NCBI RefSeq assembly: GCF_029626235.1
Contig: NZ_JARUBO010000005.1
Coordinates: forward strand, 4,310,501-4,374,500
Length of the DNA: 64,000 nucleotides
Reading direction: 5' to 3'
DNA from: Micromonospora sp. WMMD1120
Lineage (GTDB): Bacteria; Actinomycetota; Actinomycetes; Mycobacteriales; Micromonosporaceae
The translations under genes were made by a program, and so were the position numbers. Of this stretch, positions 25,822 through 34,198 are shown in pieces (the stretch's first letter is position 1; each line of letters starts with the position of its first letter). Under the pieces are notes generated by a model, which was not told where the DNA came from, did no database searches, and was given only the letters and a program-made list of their open reading frames with translations.

Positions 25822-25846
25822 GTACCCGGGCCGATTGATCGCAAAC
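25822..25846 (-). promoter_or_regulatory. SigB/SigF-type promoter of the small acidic protein gene
   Basis: Minus strand: GTTT (25843-25846), 15-bp spacer, GGGTAC (25822-25827). This matches the consensus of the class at every defined position. Confidence 0.7.
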
Positions 25847-25860
25847 GGCGCCGGACAGCA

Positions 25861-25891
25861 CGATGGCCGCCGGGAACTCCGGCGGCCATCG
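25861..25891 (-). terminator. Terminator of the DUF2795-SRPBCC operon
   Basis: Perfect 13-bp stem CGATGGCCGCCGG / CCGGCGGCCATCG with a GAACT loop, 18 bp beyond the SRPBCC stop codon and just upstream of the next promoter on the same strand. Confidence 0.8.
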
Positions 25892-25908
25892 GGCGACAGT
25901 GCTGCGGG

Positions 25909-26370
25909 TCAGGGCTGCGGGCGGTCCACCGAGCCCCGCCACGCGCCGGTCTCCTGACCGCGTCGCTCGATGAAGGTCTTGAACCGCTCCAGGTCACCCT
26001 TGGCCCGGCGGTCGACGATGCCGAGCTTGTCGCCGGCCTGCTCGACCACCCCGTGCGGCTCGAACTCGAGTTGCAGGGTGACCCGGGTCTTGTCGGCGTC
26101 GAGCCGGTGGAAGGTGACCACGCCGGCCTGCTCGGTGCCGTCGGTCGAGCGCCAGGCGACCCGCTCGTCCGGGAGCTGTTCGGTGATCTCCGCGTCGAAC
26201 TCGCGCTTCACCCCGGCGATGTCCACCGTCCAGTGCGTCATCGTGTCGGAGAGCTGTCGGACCTCCTGGACGCCCTCCATGAACTGGGGGAACTCCTCGA
26301 ACTGCGTCCACTGGTCGTATGCGGTGCGGACGGGAACGGAAACGTCGACGTGTTCGGTGACATTACCCAT
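25909..26370 (-). CDS. SRPBCC (START/Coq10-like) protein
   Basis: 153-residue helix-grip protein of the polyketide cyclase/Coq10-like group: VDVSVPVRTAYDQWTQFEEFPQFMEGVQEV, then W-T-V-D-I-A and the RRAKGDLERFKTFIERR C-terminal helix. Members bind hydrophobic ligands; actinobacterial copies are often stress or sporulation linked. It is 50 bp downstream of the DUF2795 gene and ends at a strong terminator, so both are probably one transcript under the SigB-type promoter at 26848. Confidence 0.88.
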   Translation of the reverse strand: MGNVTEHVDVSVPVRTAYDQWTQFEEFPQFMEGVQEVRQLSDTMTHWTVDIAGVKREFDAEITEQLPDERVAWRSTDGTEQAGVVTFHRLDADKTRVTLQLEFEPHGVVEQAGDKLGIVDRRAKGDLERFKTFIERRGQETGAWRGSVDRPQP

Positions 26371-26420
26371 CGGGAACCTCCTTCAGTCGCTGGTGGATTG
26401 CCGGGTCGGGGGCGACCCGC

Positions 26421-26837
26421 TCACCAGCGCGTTGTCTCGTTCTTGTTGCCCAGGGCGGCCCAGACCTCGGACACCGTCTGGTAGACGGTGCCCTCGGGCA
26501 GCCGTTGCAGCGCCGCCACGATGTCGTCGGGCGCCTCGTTCTCGCGGGCGCTGGCGACGAGCACCAGGCGGTCACCCGGCAGCGCGCTCATCGAGATGAA
26601 CCGGCCCAGCCGGCTGCGCTGCTCGACGTCGGTGGAGCTCATGCCCTGCGGGGTGCCGGTGCGCAGGTCACCGCCCGGGGCGGTGGTCGTCTCCGGCTGG
26701 TCCTCCCCGGCCGGTTCCGGCACCCGCGACTCGTCGACCCGCGAGCCGCCGGTCCCGGGGCCCTGCACGAGCCCGCTGACCTCCTGACTCAGCTGCTCGT
26801 CGATCCTCGGTCCGTGCTTGCTGTTGCCACGCTCCAT
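26421..26837 (-). CDS. DUF2795 domain protein
   Basis: 138 residues: a disordered charged N-terminal half, then a helical DUF2795 domain (VASARENEAPDDIVAALQRLPEGTVYQTVSEVWAALG), found in many actinobacterial stress proteins of unknown function. The ATG at 26837 lies only 10 bp after the promoter -10, so the transcript would be almost leaderless. An AGAAGG stands one base before the ATG, too close for a normal ribosome-binding site. First gene of a two-gene operon with the SRPBCC gene. Confidence 0.8.
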   Translation of the reverse strand: MERGNSKHGPRIDEQLSQEVSGLVQGPGTGGSRVDESRVPEPAGEDQPETTTAPGGDLRTGTPQGMSSTDVEQRSRLGRFISMSALPGDRLVLVASARENEAPDDIVAALQRLPEGTVYQTVSEVWAALGNKNETTRW

Positions 26838-26847
26838 GCCTTCTGCG

Positions 26848-26872
26848 CTACCCGGCACCCCGCCCGGTAAAC
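26848..26872 (-). promoter_or_regulatory. SigB/SigF-type promoter of the DUF2795-SRPBCC operon
   Basis: Minus strand: GTTT (26869-26872), 15-bp spacer, GGGTAG (26848-26853). Confidence 0.6.
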
Positions 26873-26938
26873 CGGCACCGGACCACGAACCGGCAGTCGC
26901 GCCGGCCCCGGATCGGACAGTCGGCGCGCGGGCGGAGG

Positions 26939-27925
26939 TCAGTCGTCGGCGGGCCGGCGTGGCGGCAGCACCGGGTCCTCCGGGTCCGAGTCGCCGGCCT
27001 GCAACCGCCGCCCACGCTGCACCTCCGCGTTGATCTGCACACCGAGCATCAGCGCCGAATTGGACAGGTAGAGCCAGACCAGGAAGGCGATGGCCGCACC
27101 CAGGCTGCCGTAGGTGGTGTCGTACGAGCCGAAGTTCGCCACGTAGAGGCCGAAGCCGAAGGAGGCCACCACCCAGGACACCAGGGCCACCGCGCCGCCC
27201 GGGGTGAGCCAGCGGAACCGTGGTTGCCGCACGTTCGGGGCGATCCAGAACAGCAGGGACAGCAGCACCATCATGATCATGGCGAGCACCGGCCACTTCG
27301 CGACGCTCCAGGTCGTGCGGGCCAGGCCGCCGGCGTTGATCAGGTCGCCGACCGCGTCGGTGACCGGGCCGCTGACGATCAGGCCGAGGGCGACCACCGC
27401 GAGCAGCACCAGCGTGACGGCCGCCAGGCCGATCTGCAGCGGACGCAGCTTCCACACCGGTCGACCCTCGGTCACCCCGTACACGGCGTTGGAGGCGCGG
27501 GTGAACGCGCCGATGAAACCGGACGCGGACCACAGCGCGCCGAGCAGGCCGAAGCTCAGCAGCAGCCGCGGGTTGCTCTGGTCGACCACCACCGACCGGA
27601 TCACCCCGACGACTCCGCCGTTGTCGTCGGTCAGCACCGACCCGGCGCCGACCTGGTTGGCCAGGTCGACAACGGTGTCCACGGTCTGCTCGCCCGAGGA
27701 GACCAGGCCCACCAGCGCCACCACCACGATCGCGGACGGAAAGAGCGCGAGGACCCCGTAGTAGGTGAGCGCGGCGGCCCAGTCGGAGCAGTTGTCGGTG
27801 ACGAAGTTGCGGACGCTGCGGACCAGCACCCCACGCCACGTCCGCCAGCTCAGCTGCCGTACCCGCCGGGGCACCCGCGCGCGCGGTGCGCCGTCGAGCG
27901 TCGTTCCGGGCTCCATGGTCGTCAT
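26939..27925 (-). CDS. YihY/virulence factor BrkB family membrane protein
   Basis: 328 residues with six transmembrane helices and the family landmarks NCSDWAAALTYYGVLALFPSAIV near the N-terminus, LWSASGFIGAFTRASNAVYG in the middle and FLVWLYLSNSALMLGVQINAE near the end. Function of the family is unsettled (proposed transport or envelope role). ATG at 27925 follows GGGAG at five bases. A consensus SigB-type promoter lies about 60 bp upstream, back to back with that of the divergent ChaB gene. Confidence 0.9.
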   Translation of the reverse strand: MTTMEPGTTLDGAPRARVPRRVRQLSWRTWRGVLVRSVRNFVTDNCSDWAAALTYYGVLALFPSAIVVVALVGLVSSGEQTVDTVVDLANQVGAGSVLTDDNGGVVGVIRSVVVDQSNPRLLLSFGLLGALWSASGFIGAFTRASNAVYGVTEGRPVWKLRPLQIGLAAVTLVLLAVVALGLIVSGPVTDAVGDLINAGGLARTTWSVAKWPVLAMIMMVLLSLLFWIAPNVRQPRFRWLTPGGAVALVSWVVASFGFGLYVANFGSYDTTYGSLGAAIAFLVWLYLSNSALMLGVQINAEVQRGRRLQAGDSDPEDPVLPPRRPADD

Positions 27926-27985
27926 GCCCGCTCCCTGCGCCCCGGCCGCCGGATGACCGGTCGTCCGGTCTGGCCTGGCCCGCCG

Positions 27986-28011
27986 GTACCCGGATGGGGA
28001 AATCGACAAAC
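27986..28011 (-). promoter_or_regulatory. SigB/SigF-type promoter of the BrkB-family gene
   Basis: Minus strand: GTTT (28008-28011), 16-bp spacer, GGGTAC (27986-27991), a full match to the class consensus. Confidence 0.7.
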
Positions 28012-28040
28012 CCGCCCAGCGGCCGGCGCCGCCCGCTAGG

Positions 28041-28065
28041 GTTTGCCGCCGCCCGAGCGGGGAAC
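28041..28065 (+). promoter_or_regulatory. SigB/SigF-type promoter of the ChaB-family gene
   Basis: GTTT (28041-28044), 15-bp spacer, GGGAAC (28060-28065), 37 bp before the start codon. It is divergent from the BrkB promoter 30 bp away. Confidence 0.65.
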
Positions 28066-28101
28066 GGTCATGGTGACACTGTCGACACGGAGGAGGACGA
28101 G

Positions 28102-28503
28102 ATGCCCGGGCGCGAGGACATGCCCAGCACGCTGCGACGCTCCCCGGACAAGGCGCAGCGCACCTGGGAGAAGACGCACGACTCGGCGGTCGAGACCTAC
28201 GGCGAGGGGGAGCGGTCGCACCGGACCGCCTTCGCCGCCGTGAAGCACCAGTTCGAGAAGGTGGGCGACCACTGGGAGCCGAAGGGCCGCAAGGGCCCCA
28301 GCGACCAGCAGGCCGAAGGTGGCGGACCGGAGCGGCGCGCCCCCACCGCCGGTGGAGTCGACGCCAACGCCACGAAGGACCACCTGATGTCGGTGGCCCG
28401 CAAGCTCGACGTGCCCGGCCGCTCCAGCATGACGAAGCCGGAGCTGGTCACGGCGATCGAGAAGGCCAACGACCGCGCCACCCGCAAGGCCCGCGGCGAC
28501 TGA
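28102..28503 (+). CDS. ChaB family protein with Rho N-terminal-like domain
   Basis: 133 residues. The N-terminal half is a ChaB domain (MPSTLRRSPDKAQRTWEKTHDSA, HRTAFAAVKHQFEKVGDHW); a Gly/Pro/Arg-rich linker follows, and the C-terminus (TKDHLMSVARKLDVPGRSSM then TKPELVTAIEKAN) is a SAP/Rho-N-like nucleic-acid-binding fold. ChaB was named from a cation-transport locus, but in actinobacteria this fusion occurs with stress genes. ATG at 28102 follows GGAGGA. A SigB-type promoter lies directly upstream. Confidence 0.85.
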   Translation: MPGREDMPSTLRRSPDKAQRTWEKTHDSAVETYGEGERSHRTAFAAVKHQFEKVGDHWEPKGRKGPSDQQAEGGGPERRAPTAGGVDANATKDHLMSVARKLDVPGRSSMTKPELVTAIEKANDRATRKARGD

Positions 28504-28536
28504 CCGCGCCGCGCGTGGCGCACCCCTCGACGCGGT

Positions 28537-28569
28537 ACGGGCGGGCGCTCCACCCCTGCGTCCGCCCGT
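28537..28569. terminator. Bidirectional hairpin terminator
   Basis: ACGGGCGGGCGC (28537-28548) pairs with GCGTCCGCCCGT (28558-28569) over 12 bp with one G-U pair and a 9-base loop, between convergent genes. Confidence 0.65.
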
Positions 28570-28579
28570 GCTGTCCGCC

Positions 28580-30013
28580 TCACCAGTGCCCGCCGCCCGG
28601 CGCCTCGATGTGCACCGCCTTCGTGGCGGTGAACTCGTCCAGCAGCTCCGGGCCGTACCCGAAGCCCTGCCCACTGGCGCGGCGCGGGTGCGCGGCACCG
28701 CCGGGCGCGCCCCCGAACACCGCGTTGACCTTGACGGTGCCCACCGGCAGCTCCCGCCAGGCCCGCTGCGCGTGACTCATCGACGCGGTCAGCACGGTGG
28801 CGGCCAGCCCGTACGGCGAGTCCGCAGCGCAGCGCAACGCCTCCTCGAACGAGTCGACGACCACCACGGGAGCCACCGGCCCGAACGTCTCCTCCCGCAC
28901 CAACGGCATGTCGTGCCGGCAGTCGGTGACCACGGTCGCCGGGTAGAACGCCCCGGGCCCGTCCGGCACCTCGCCACCCACCCGCACCCGGGCGCCGGCC
29001 GCCACCGCCGCCGCCACCTGCCCGTGTACGTGGTCCCGGTGCCGCCGGTCGACGAGCGGGCCCAGCTCGGTGCCCGGGTCCCGACCGGGTCCGACCCGCA
29101 GCGCCCCGGCCCGCCGCACCAGCGCGGCCACGAAGTCGTCGGCAACGTCGCGGTGCACGTAGATCCGCTCCACCGCCACGCAGATCTGCCCCGCGTTGGC
29201 GAACGCGCCGAGGGCCGCCTGCTGCGCCGCCCACTCCGGGTCGACACCCGCGTCCACCACCAGCGGGTCGCTGCCGCCGTTCTCCAGCAGCACCTTCGCC
29301 CCGGTGCGCGCCGCCGCGGCGGCGATCGACCGCCCGGTCGCGGTGGCACCCACGTGGGCCACCACGTCGACCTCCTGCGCCGCCAGCGCGGCACCGACCT
29401 CCGGGCCGCCGGTGAGCAGCGACAGCACCCCGGCCGGCAGCGCCCCGTCCAGCGCGCGGGCCAGTAGCCAACCGGTCGCCGGTGTCCGTTCACTCGGCTT
29501 GTACAGCACCACGTTGCCGGTCACCAGCGCCGCGCCCAGCAGGCCGCAGGAGACCGCCACCGGGTCGTTCCACGGGGTGATCGCGGCGACCACGCCGCGG
29601 GGCTGCGGGGTCAGGAAGTCCACCGCGTCCGCCGCGCCGTTCAGCGTGCGCCCGCCGCGCAGCGGCGCCAGCTCCGCGTACTGTCGCAGGGTGCCGATGC
29701 CCGCCTCGACGCCGCCGCGGGCGTCCGCCAACGGCTTGCCCATCTCGGCGGTGACCGCCGCGGCCAACTCCTCGGTGACCGCCGCGACCGCGTCGGCGGC
29801 CCGGTGCAGCGCGGCCGCCCGCTCGGCCGGCGCGGTCGCCGCCCACTGTGCCGCCACGTTGCGGGCCGCCTGGGTAGCCTTGCCGACCTCGTCGGCAGTC
29901 GCCACCGGCGCCGTGCTCACCGGCGTGTCGTCGGCCGGATCACGCACCACCAGCTCGCCGCCGTCACCGCCGGCGCCCCACACCCCGCCCACCAGCTGCG
30001 CAACCGTGTACAT
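28580..30013 (-). CDS. NAD(P)-dependent aldehyde dehydrogenase
   Basis: 477 residues, the usual family length. NAD-binding motif around ITPWNDPVAVSCGLLGAALV, substrate/cofactor segment FKPSE-like YKPSERTP, catalytic Glu in LLENGGSDPLVV and catalytic Cys in FANAGQICVAVERI; the C-terminal EETFGPVAPVV motif is also present. It oxidises an aldehyde to an acid; substrate class cannot be fixed. Two ATGs (30013 and 30025) are possible, neither with a good ribosome-binding site; 30013 gives the normal N-terminus MYTVAQL. It is divergent from the CrtI-like gene. Confidence 0.92.
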   Translation of the reverse strand: MYTVAQLVGGVWGAGGDGGELVVRDPADDTPVSTAPVATADEVGKATQAARNVAAQWAATAPAERAAALHRAADAVAAVTEELAAAVTAEMGKPLADARGGVEAGIGTLRQYAELAPLRGGRTLNGAADAVDFLTPQPRGVVAAITPWNDPVAVSCGLLGAALVTGNVVLYKPSERTPATGWLLARALDGALPAGVLSLLTGGPEVGAALAAQEVDVVAHVGATATGRSIAAAAARTGAKVLLENGGSDPLVVDAGVDPEWAAQQAALGAFANAGQICVAVERIYVHRDVADDFVAALVRRAGALRVGPGRDPGTELGPLVDRRHRDHVHGQVAAAVAAGARVRVGGEVPDGPGAFYPATVVTDCRHDMPLVREETFGPVAPVVVVDSFEEALRCAADSPYGLAATVLTASMSHAQRAWRELPVGTVKVNAVFGGAPGGAAHPRRASGQGFGYGPELLDEFTATKAVHIEAPGGGHW

Positions 30014-30050
30014 GCGGCGCTGCATGCCCGGGGCCGGTCGCGGCAAACGC

Positions 30051-30076
30051 GTTTCGTCCGGTCGCGTGCCGGGTAG
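30051..30076 (+). promoter_or_regulatory. SigB/SigF-type promoter of the CrtI-like gene
   Basis: GTTT (30051-30054), 16-bp spacer, GGGTAG (30071-30076), 9 bp before the start codon, implying a leaderless or nearly leaderless mRNA. Confidence 0.55.
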
Positions 30077-30085
30077 GCGGATCGG

Positions 30086-31693
30086 ATGACAACCACCGCC
30101 GCACCGAGCGCGGACGCCGTCGTCGTCGGGGCCGGTCACAACGGCCTGGTGGCGGCCAACCTGCTGGCGGACGCCGGCTGGGAGGTGGTGGTGCTGGAGG
30201 CGACAGCGGTGCCCGGCGGCGCGGTCCGCTCCGCCGAGGTCACCGCGCCCGGCTACCTGAGCGACCTCTACAGTTCGTTCTACCCCCTGGGGTACGCCTC
30301 ACCGGTGCTGGGCGGCCTCGACCTCGGCCGCTACGGGTTGTCCTGGCGGCACGCGCCGGACGTGCTGGCCCATCTGCTGCCGGACGGCCGCGCCGCGGTG
30401 ATCAACCGGAACCCGGACGTCACCGCCGCGTCGCTGGAGCAGTTCGCGCCCGGTGACGGCAAGCGCTGGCTCAACGCGTACACCGACTGGGTCGAGGTGG
30501 CCGAGCCGATGCTGGACGCCATCACCTCGCCGTTCCCACCGGTGCGCGGCGGGTTGGGTCTGCTGCGTCGGCTCCGGGTCGCCGGCGCGCTGCGGCTGGC
30601 CCGTCGGCTGGTCGTACCGGTCCGCAAACTCGGCGACGAACTCTTCGACGGGCCCGGCGGGCCGGCGCTGCTGGCCGGGTGCGCCCTGCACACCGACCTG
30701 TCCCCGGAGGAGGCCGGCTCCGGCGTGTACGGGTGGCTGCTGGCCATGCTCGGGCAGCAGGTCGGCTGGCCGGTGCCGGACGGCGGCGCGCAGCAGATCA
30801 CCAACGCGCTGGTGGCGCGGCTACAGCAGCGCGGCGGCGCGATCATCTACGGCGCCCGGGTCGACCGGGTGCTCACCGCCCGGGGTCGGGCGATGGGCGT
30901 GCGCACCGTCGGTGGCGCGCTGTGGCGGGCCCGTCGGGCAGTGCTCGCCGACGTGCCGGCGCCGGCGCTCTATCTCGACCTGGTCGGCGCGGCGGCGCTA
31001 CCGCCACGGCTGGTGGAGGACCTGGCGCACTTCCGTTGGGACGGCTCGACGCTCAAGGTGGACTGGGCGCTCTCCGCGCCGGTGCCGTGGACGAACCGGG
31101 AGCTGAGCGGCGCGGGCACCGTGCACCTCGGCGCGGACCTGGACGGGCTCACTCACTACGCCGGCGAGCTGGCCCGGGGCGAACTGCCCCGCGACCCGTT
31201 CCTGCTGGTCGGGCAGATGTCGGTTGCCGACCCGGGGCACTCCCCGCCGGGCACCGAGTCGCTCTGGTCGTACACCCATCTGCCGTTCCGGCCCGACTGG
31301 CGGGCCGAGGACGTCGCCGGGCACGTGCAGCGGATGGAGGACGTGCTGGAGGCGGCGGCCCCAGGCTTCCGGAGCCTGATCGTCGGTCGACACGTGGCCG
31401 GGCCCGCCGATCTGGAGAAGGGCAACCCGAGCCTGGTCGGTGGCACCCTCGGCGGCGGGACCGCCGCGGCGTACCAGCAGCTGTTCCTGCGGCCGATTCC
31501 CGGCCTGGGCCGGGCGGACACCCCGGTGGACCGGCTCTTCCTGGCCAGCGCGTCGGCGCACCCGGGCGGCGGGGTGCACGGCGCGCCCGGCGCGAACGCG
31601 GCCCGCGCCGCCCTGGCCCGCGACCGTGCCCTCACCGGCCGGGCCTACGCCGCAGCAGTCGCCACCGCCCACCGCGCCATCTACCCAGACTGA
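30086..31693 (+). CDS. FAD-dependent oxidoreductase, phytoene desaturase/CrtI-like
   Basis: 535 residues. N-terminal dinucleotide motif VVVGAGHNGLVAANLLADAG with VPGGAVRSAE next to it, a large middle substrate domain, and a C-terminal LFLASASAHPGGGVHGAPG flavin motif, all as in phytoene desaturase-like and carotenoid isomerase-like proteins. No other carotenoid gene is nearby, so the substrate is not assigned. A SigB-type promoter directly upstream would fit a photoprotective or oxidative-stress role, but this is inference. Confidence 0.85.
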   Translation: MTTTAAPSADAVVVGAGHNGLVAANLLADAGWEVVVLEATAVPGGAVRSAEVTAPGYLSDLYSSFYPLGYASPVLGGLDLGRYGLSWRHAPDVLAHLLPDGRAAVINRNPDVTAASLEQFAPGDGKRWLNAYTDWVEVAEPMLDAITSPFPPVRGGLGLLRRLRVAGALRLARRLVVPVRKLGDELFDGPGGPALLAGCALHTDLSPEEAGSGVYGWLLAMLGQQVGWPVPDGGAQQITNALVARLQQRGGAIIYGARVDRVLTARGRAMGVRTVGGALWRARRAVLADVPAPALYLDLVGAAALPPRLVEDLAHFRWDGSTLKVDWALSAPVPWTNRELSGAGTVHLGADLDGLTHYAGELARGELPRDPFLLVGQMSVADPGHSPPGTESLWSYTHLPFRPDWRAEDVAGHVQRMEDVLEAAAPGFRSLIVGRHVAGPADLEKGNPSLVGGTLGGGTAAAYQQLFLRPIPGLGRADTPVDRLFLASASAHPGGGVHGAPGANAARAALARDRALTGRAYAAAVATAHRAIYPD

Positions 31694-31738
31694 GCCACCC
31701 ACCTGCCGCGCCTTCCGTGCCCGCCCGCCCCCCGCACG

Positions 31739-31799
31739 GTTGATCATGAAGTTATCGCTGCGACACGCCGCGGCGAGTGGCCATAACTTCATGATCAAC
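31739..31799. repeat. Intergenic inverted repeat, family B copy 1
   Basis: Perfect 17-bp arms GTTGATCATGAAGTTAT (31739-31755) and ATAACTTCATGATCAAC (31783-31799) around a 27-bp loop starting CGCTGCGACACGCC. It lies between convergent genes and is followed at once by a GGGGC tract. Copy 2 at 54076-54138 is the same element in the opposite orientation. Confidence 0.88.
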
Positions 31800-31835
31800 G
31801 GGGCGGGGCGGGGCGGGGCGGGGTGGGGGTTGGGG
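31800..31835. repeat. GGGGC tandem tract beside the inverted repeat
   Basis: About 36 bp of GGGGC pentamers ending in GGGGTGGGGGTTGGGG, directly between inverted repeat family B copy 1 and the stop codon of the GT2 gene. It could form a G-quadruplex on the plus strand. Confidence 0.75.
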
Positions 31836-32612
31836 TTAGCGGGTGATGTTGCGGTGTTTGCTGCGGAGGCGGAAGGGCATCAGGGCGCTCTCCACCTTGG
31901 TCGCGGTGGTCATCTTGGAGACGCCGTCGCGCCGCTCCTCGAAGCGGATCGGCACCTCCAGGATGGTGTGCCCCAGCTTGGTCGCGAGGTAGTGCATCTC
32001 CACCTGGAAGCTGTAGCCGTTGGACTGCACCCGTTCCAGGTCGATGTCGCGCAGCGCGTCGGCGCGCCAGATCTTGAAGCCGGCGGTGAGGTCGCGGATG
32101 CGGACCCGCAGCAGCGTGTGCACGTAGAGGTTGGCCCAGCCGCTGAGCGCCCGACGGTAGAGCGGCCAGTTCTCGTCCAGCTCACCGCCGGGCACGTAGC
32201 GGGAGCCGATGACGACGCTGGCCTGGGTGGAGAGCAGCGCGCCCAACATCCCCGGCAACGCCTCCGGCGGGTGCGAGAGGTCGGCGTCCATCTGCGCCAC
32301 GTACTCGGCGCCGCCGTCGATGGCCCGGCTCATCCCGTCCACGTACGCCCTGCCGAGGCCCTCCTTGCCGGCGCGGTGCACGACCTCGACCCGGTCCGGG
32401 TGCTCGATGGCCAGCTTGTCGGCCACCTCGCCGGTGCCGTCCGGGGAGTTGTCGTCGGCCACGAGGATGCGCAGCCCCGGCAGCCCCAGCGCGAGCAGCC
32501 GCTCGACCAGCGCCGGGAGGTTGCCCGCCTCGTTGTAGGTGGGCACGACGACGGTCAGGCGTGCGTCCCGCCACGGTGACGGCAACTGCACCGGCTTGAT
32601 CATGTCGGACAT
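31836..32612 (-). CDS. Polyprenol-phosphate mannosyltransferase-like GT2 (Ppm1/DPM1 type)
   Basis: 258-residue cytosolic GT-A glycosyltransferase. Motifs VVPTYNEAGNLPALVERLL, DDNSPDGTGEVAD, the DxD-type QMDADLSHPPE and IGSRYVPGG match dolichol/polyprenol monophosphate mannose synthases, which move mannose from GDP-mannose to a lipid carrier for cell-surface glycans and protein O-mannosylation. No membrane domain is fused. Start: ATG at 32612, or ATG at 32603, which has GAGG nine bases upstream; the second may be the real one. Confidence 0.9.
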   Translation of the reverse strand: MSDMIKPVQLPSPWRDARLTVVVPTYNEAGNLPALVERLLALGLPGLRILVADDNSPDGTGEVADKLAIEHPDRVEVVHRAGKEGLGRAYVDGMSRAIDGGAEYVAQMDADLSHPPEALPGMLGALLSTQASVVIGSRYVPGGELDENWPLYRRALSGWANLYVHTLLRVRIRDLTAGFKIWRADALRDIDLERVQSNGYSFQVEMHYLATKLGHTILEVPIRFEERRDGVSKMTTATKVESALMPFRLRSKHRNITR

Positions 32613-32744
32613 CCTCGGTTTGCGGACAGGGGTTCCCCGAAAGGGTATCCAGTTGCCGCATTCGGTGGGAAAGAGGCACCCCTCCCGGGCGTTGCGGAGC
32701 GTCCCCCGCAGGGGTCCGCCCCGGCCCGGGGCCGCCGTGTGCGG

Positions 32745-33746
32745 TCAGCGCCGACGCCGGGCGACGACGGTGAGCGTCAGCGCCGCGACGGTGAGCGCGA
32801 CGCCGGACAGCACCGGTTTGTGCGTACCGACCCAGAGCGCCGCGGAGCGGTCCCGCGCCTGGTCCCGGAAGACTCCCGCCGCGCCCCGGTCGGTGTCCTC
32901 GTCGCCCGGGTGGTCGAGATTGTCCCGCCAGGTCGCCCTGTCGATCTCCGCGCCGGTCTGCTGGCTGTCGTAGCCGTCCCGGGCCAGCTTCCGGTCGAGC
33001 AGGCCCGGAAAGAGGATGTCGGCCAGCCGCGCCTGCCACGTCGGCCCGCCCACGTTCAGCTCCCGGGTGCCCCGGTCGGCGGCCCACAGGATGGACCGGG
33101 CGGCCAGCTCCGGCGTGAAGATCGGTGGCACCGGCTGCGGGTGCCGGGGCAGCCGGGTACGCACCCAGGAGAACTGCGGCGTGTTGATCGCCGGGAGCTG
33201 CACCATGGACAGTTTCACCTTCGGGCAGTCGTGCAGCAGCTCGGCGCGCAGCGAGTCGTTGAACCCCTGGATGGCGTGCTTGCTCGCGCAGTAGGCCGAC
33301 TGCAACGGAATCCCCCGGTAGGCCAACGCCGAGCCCACCTGCACGATCGTGCCGCGCCCGTGTGCCCGCATGTGCCGCAGCGCCGCCAGGGTGCCGTGCA
33401 CGGTGCCCAGGTAGGTGACCTCGGTGACCCGGCGGAACTCCCGTGCCGGGATCTCCCAGGCCGGCGCGAACACCGAGACCATCGCGTTGTTGACCCACAC
33501 GTCGATGCCGCCCCAGTGGTGCGTCACGTCGTCGGCGGCCTGCTGCACCGCGCCCGCGTCGGCCACGTCGACCCGGTACACGCGGACGTCGCGCGCGCCG
33601 CGCAGCCGGCACTCCCGTGCCGCCGCGGCCAGGCCGGCCTCGCCCCGGGCCAACAGCGCCAGGCGGGCCCCCCGGTCGGCGTACGCGTGGGCGACGGCCC
33701 GGCCGACGCCGGCGCTCGCGCCGGTCACCACGACGGTCTCCGTCAC
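32745..33746 (-). CDS. Short-chain dehydrogenase/reductase with C-terminal membrane anchor
   Basis: 333 residues. Cofactor motif TGASAGVGRAVAHAYA, NNAMVSVFAPAWE (NNAG-like), catalytic Ser in VGSALAYRG and YCASKHAIQGF for the Tyr/Lys pair. About 100 extra C-terminal residues end in one hydrophobic helix (PVLSGVALTVAALTLTVV) followed by RRRR, so the enzyme probably sits on the membrane. Its GTG start overlaps the stop of the upstream SRPBCC gene by 4 bp, so the two are translationally coupled. Confidence 0.9.
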   Translation of the reverse strand: MTETVVVTGASAGVGRAVAHAYADRGARLALLARGEAGLAAAARECRLRGARDVRVYRVDVADAGAVQQAADDVTHHWGGIDVWVNNAMVSVFAPAWEIPAREFRRVTEVTYLGTVHGTLAALRHMRAHGRGTIVQVGSALAYRGIPLQSAYCASKHAIQGFNDSLRAELLHDCPKVKLSMVQLPAINTPQFSWVRTRLPRHPQPVPPIFTPELAARSILWAADRGTRELNVGGPTWQARLADILFPGLLDRKLARDGYDSQQTGAEIDRATWRDNLDHPGDEDTDRGAAGVFRDQARDRSAALWVGTHKPVLSGVALTVAALTLTVVARRRR

Positions 33747-34189
33747 GGCGCACCCTTCTGCCGCGTCGCGATGTCGGCCAGCCGGTCCAGCGTCTCCCTG
33801 TTACGCAGGTGCAGGACCATGTCGTTGAGCTTGTTGTGCAGCCACCGCAGCGGACCGGCGGCGAACTCCTCGCCGATCCGCACCCGGGTGGCGCCGTCGC
33901 CGACCGGTTGCAGGGTGAAGGCCACTATCGCCTCCCCCGCCGGCCAGAGCCCGGCCTTGAGCACGAGGCGGTGCGGCGGTTCGCAGACCAGCACTGTCGA
34001 GGCGTCCTGGAGGGAGAACGGCCACGGCCCGGCCCGGTGGTGCAGTTGGCTGCCCACCCGGGGCCAGGCGTCGTCCACGTCGCGCATGTGCGCCGTGCCC
34101 ACCACCCAGTCGCTGTACGTCCACCCGTCGGCGAGCACGTCGAAGATCTGCTGCGGGGGAGCTTGGATCACTTTTTCCACAATCGCCAC
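33743..34189 (-). CDS. SRPBCC family protein
   Basis: 148-residue START/polyketide-cyclase-like protein (VEKVIQAPPQQIFDVLADGWTYSDWVVG, then GSQLHHRAGPWPF and a C-terminal helix WLHNKLNDMVLHLRNRETLDRLADIA). Probably binds a lipid-like ligand for, or with, the coupled membrane-anchored SDR downstream. A SigB-type promoter (34199-34223) lies 9 bp upstream of the start. Confidence 0.85.
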   Translation of the reverse strand: MAIVEKVIQAPPQQIFDVLADGWTYSDWVVGTAHMRDVDDAWPRVGSQLHHRAGPWPFSLQDASTVLVCEPPHRLVLKAGLWPAGEAIVAFTLQPVGDGATRVRIGEEFAAGPLRWLHNKLNDMVLHLRNRETLDRLADIATRQKGAP

Positions 34190-34198
34190 TGGGCTCCC

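Noticed and set aside
24260..25838. Alternative long frames overlapping the MFS gene
   Set aside because: Gly/Arg/Ala-rich shadows of a clear 12-helix transporter.
30086..31693. Assignment of the CrtI-like gene to a carotenoid cluster
   Set aside because: No crtE, crtB or other carotenoid gene is in the window, so only the enzyme family is named.
32617..32650. GGGTAT preceded by GTTT as a further SigB-type promoter on the plus strand
   Set aside because: The spacer is about 21 bp, too long for the class, and no plus-strand gene follows.
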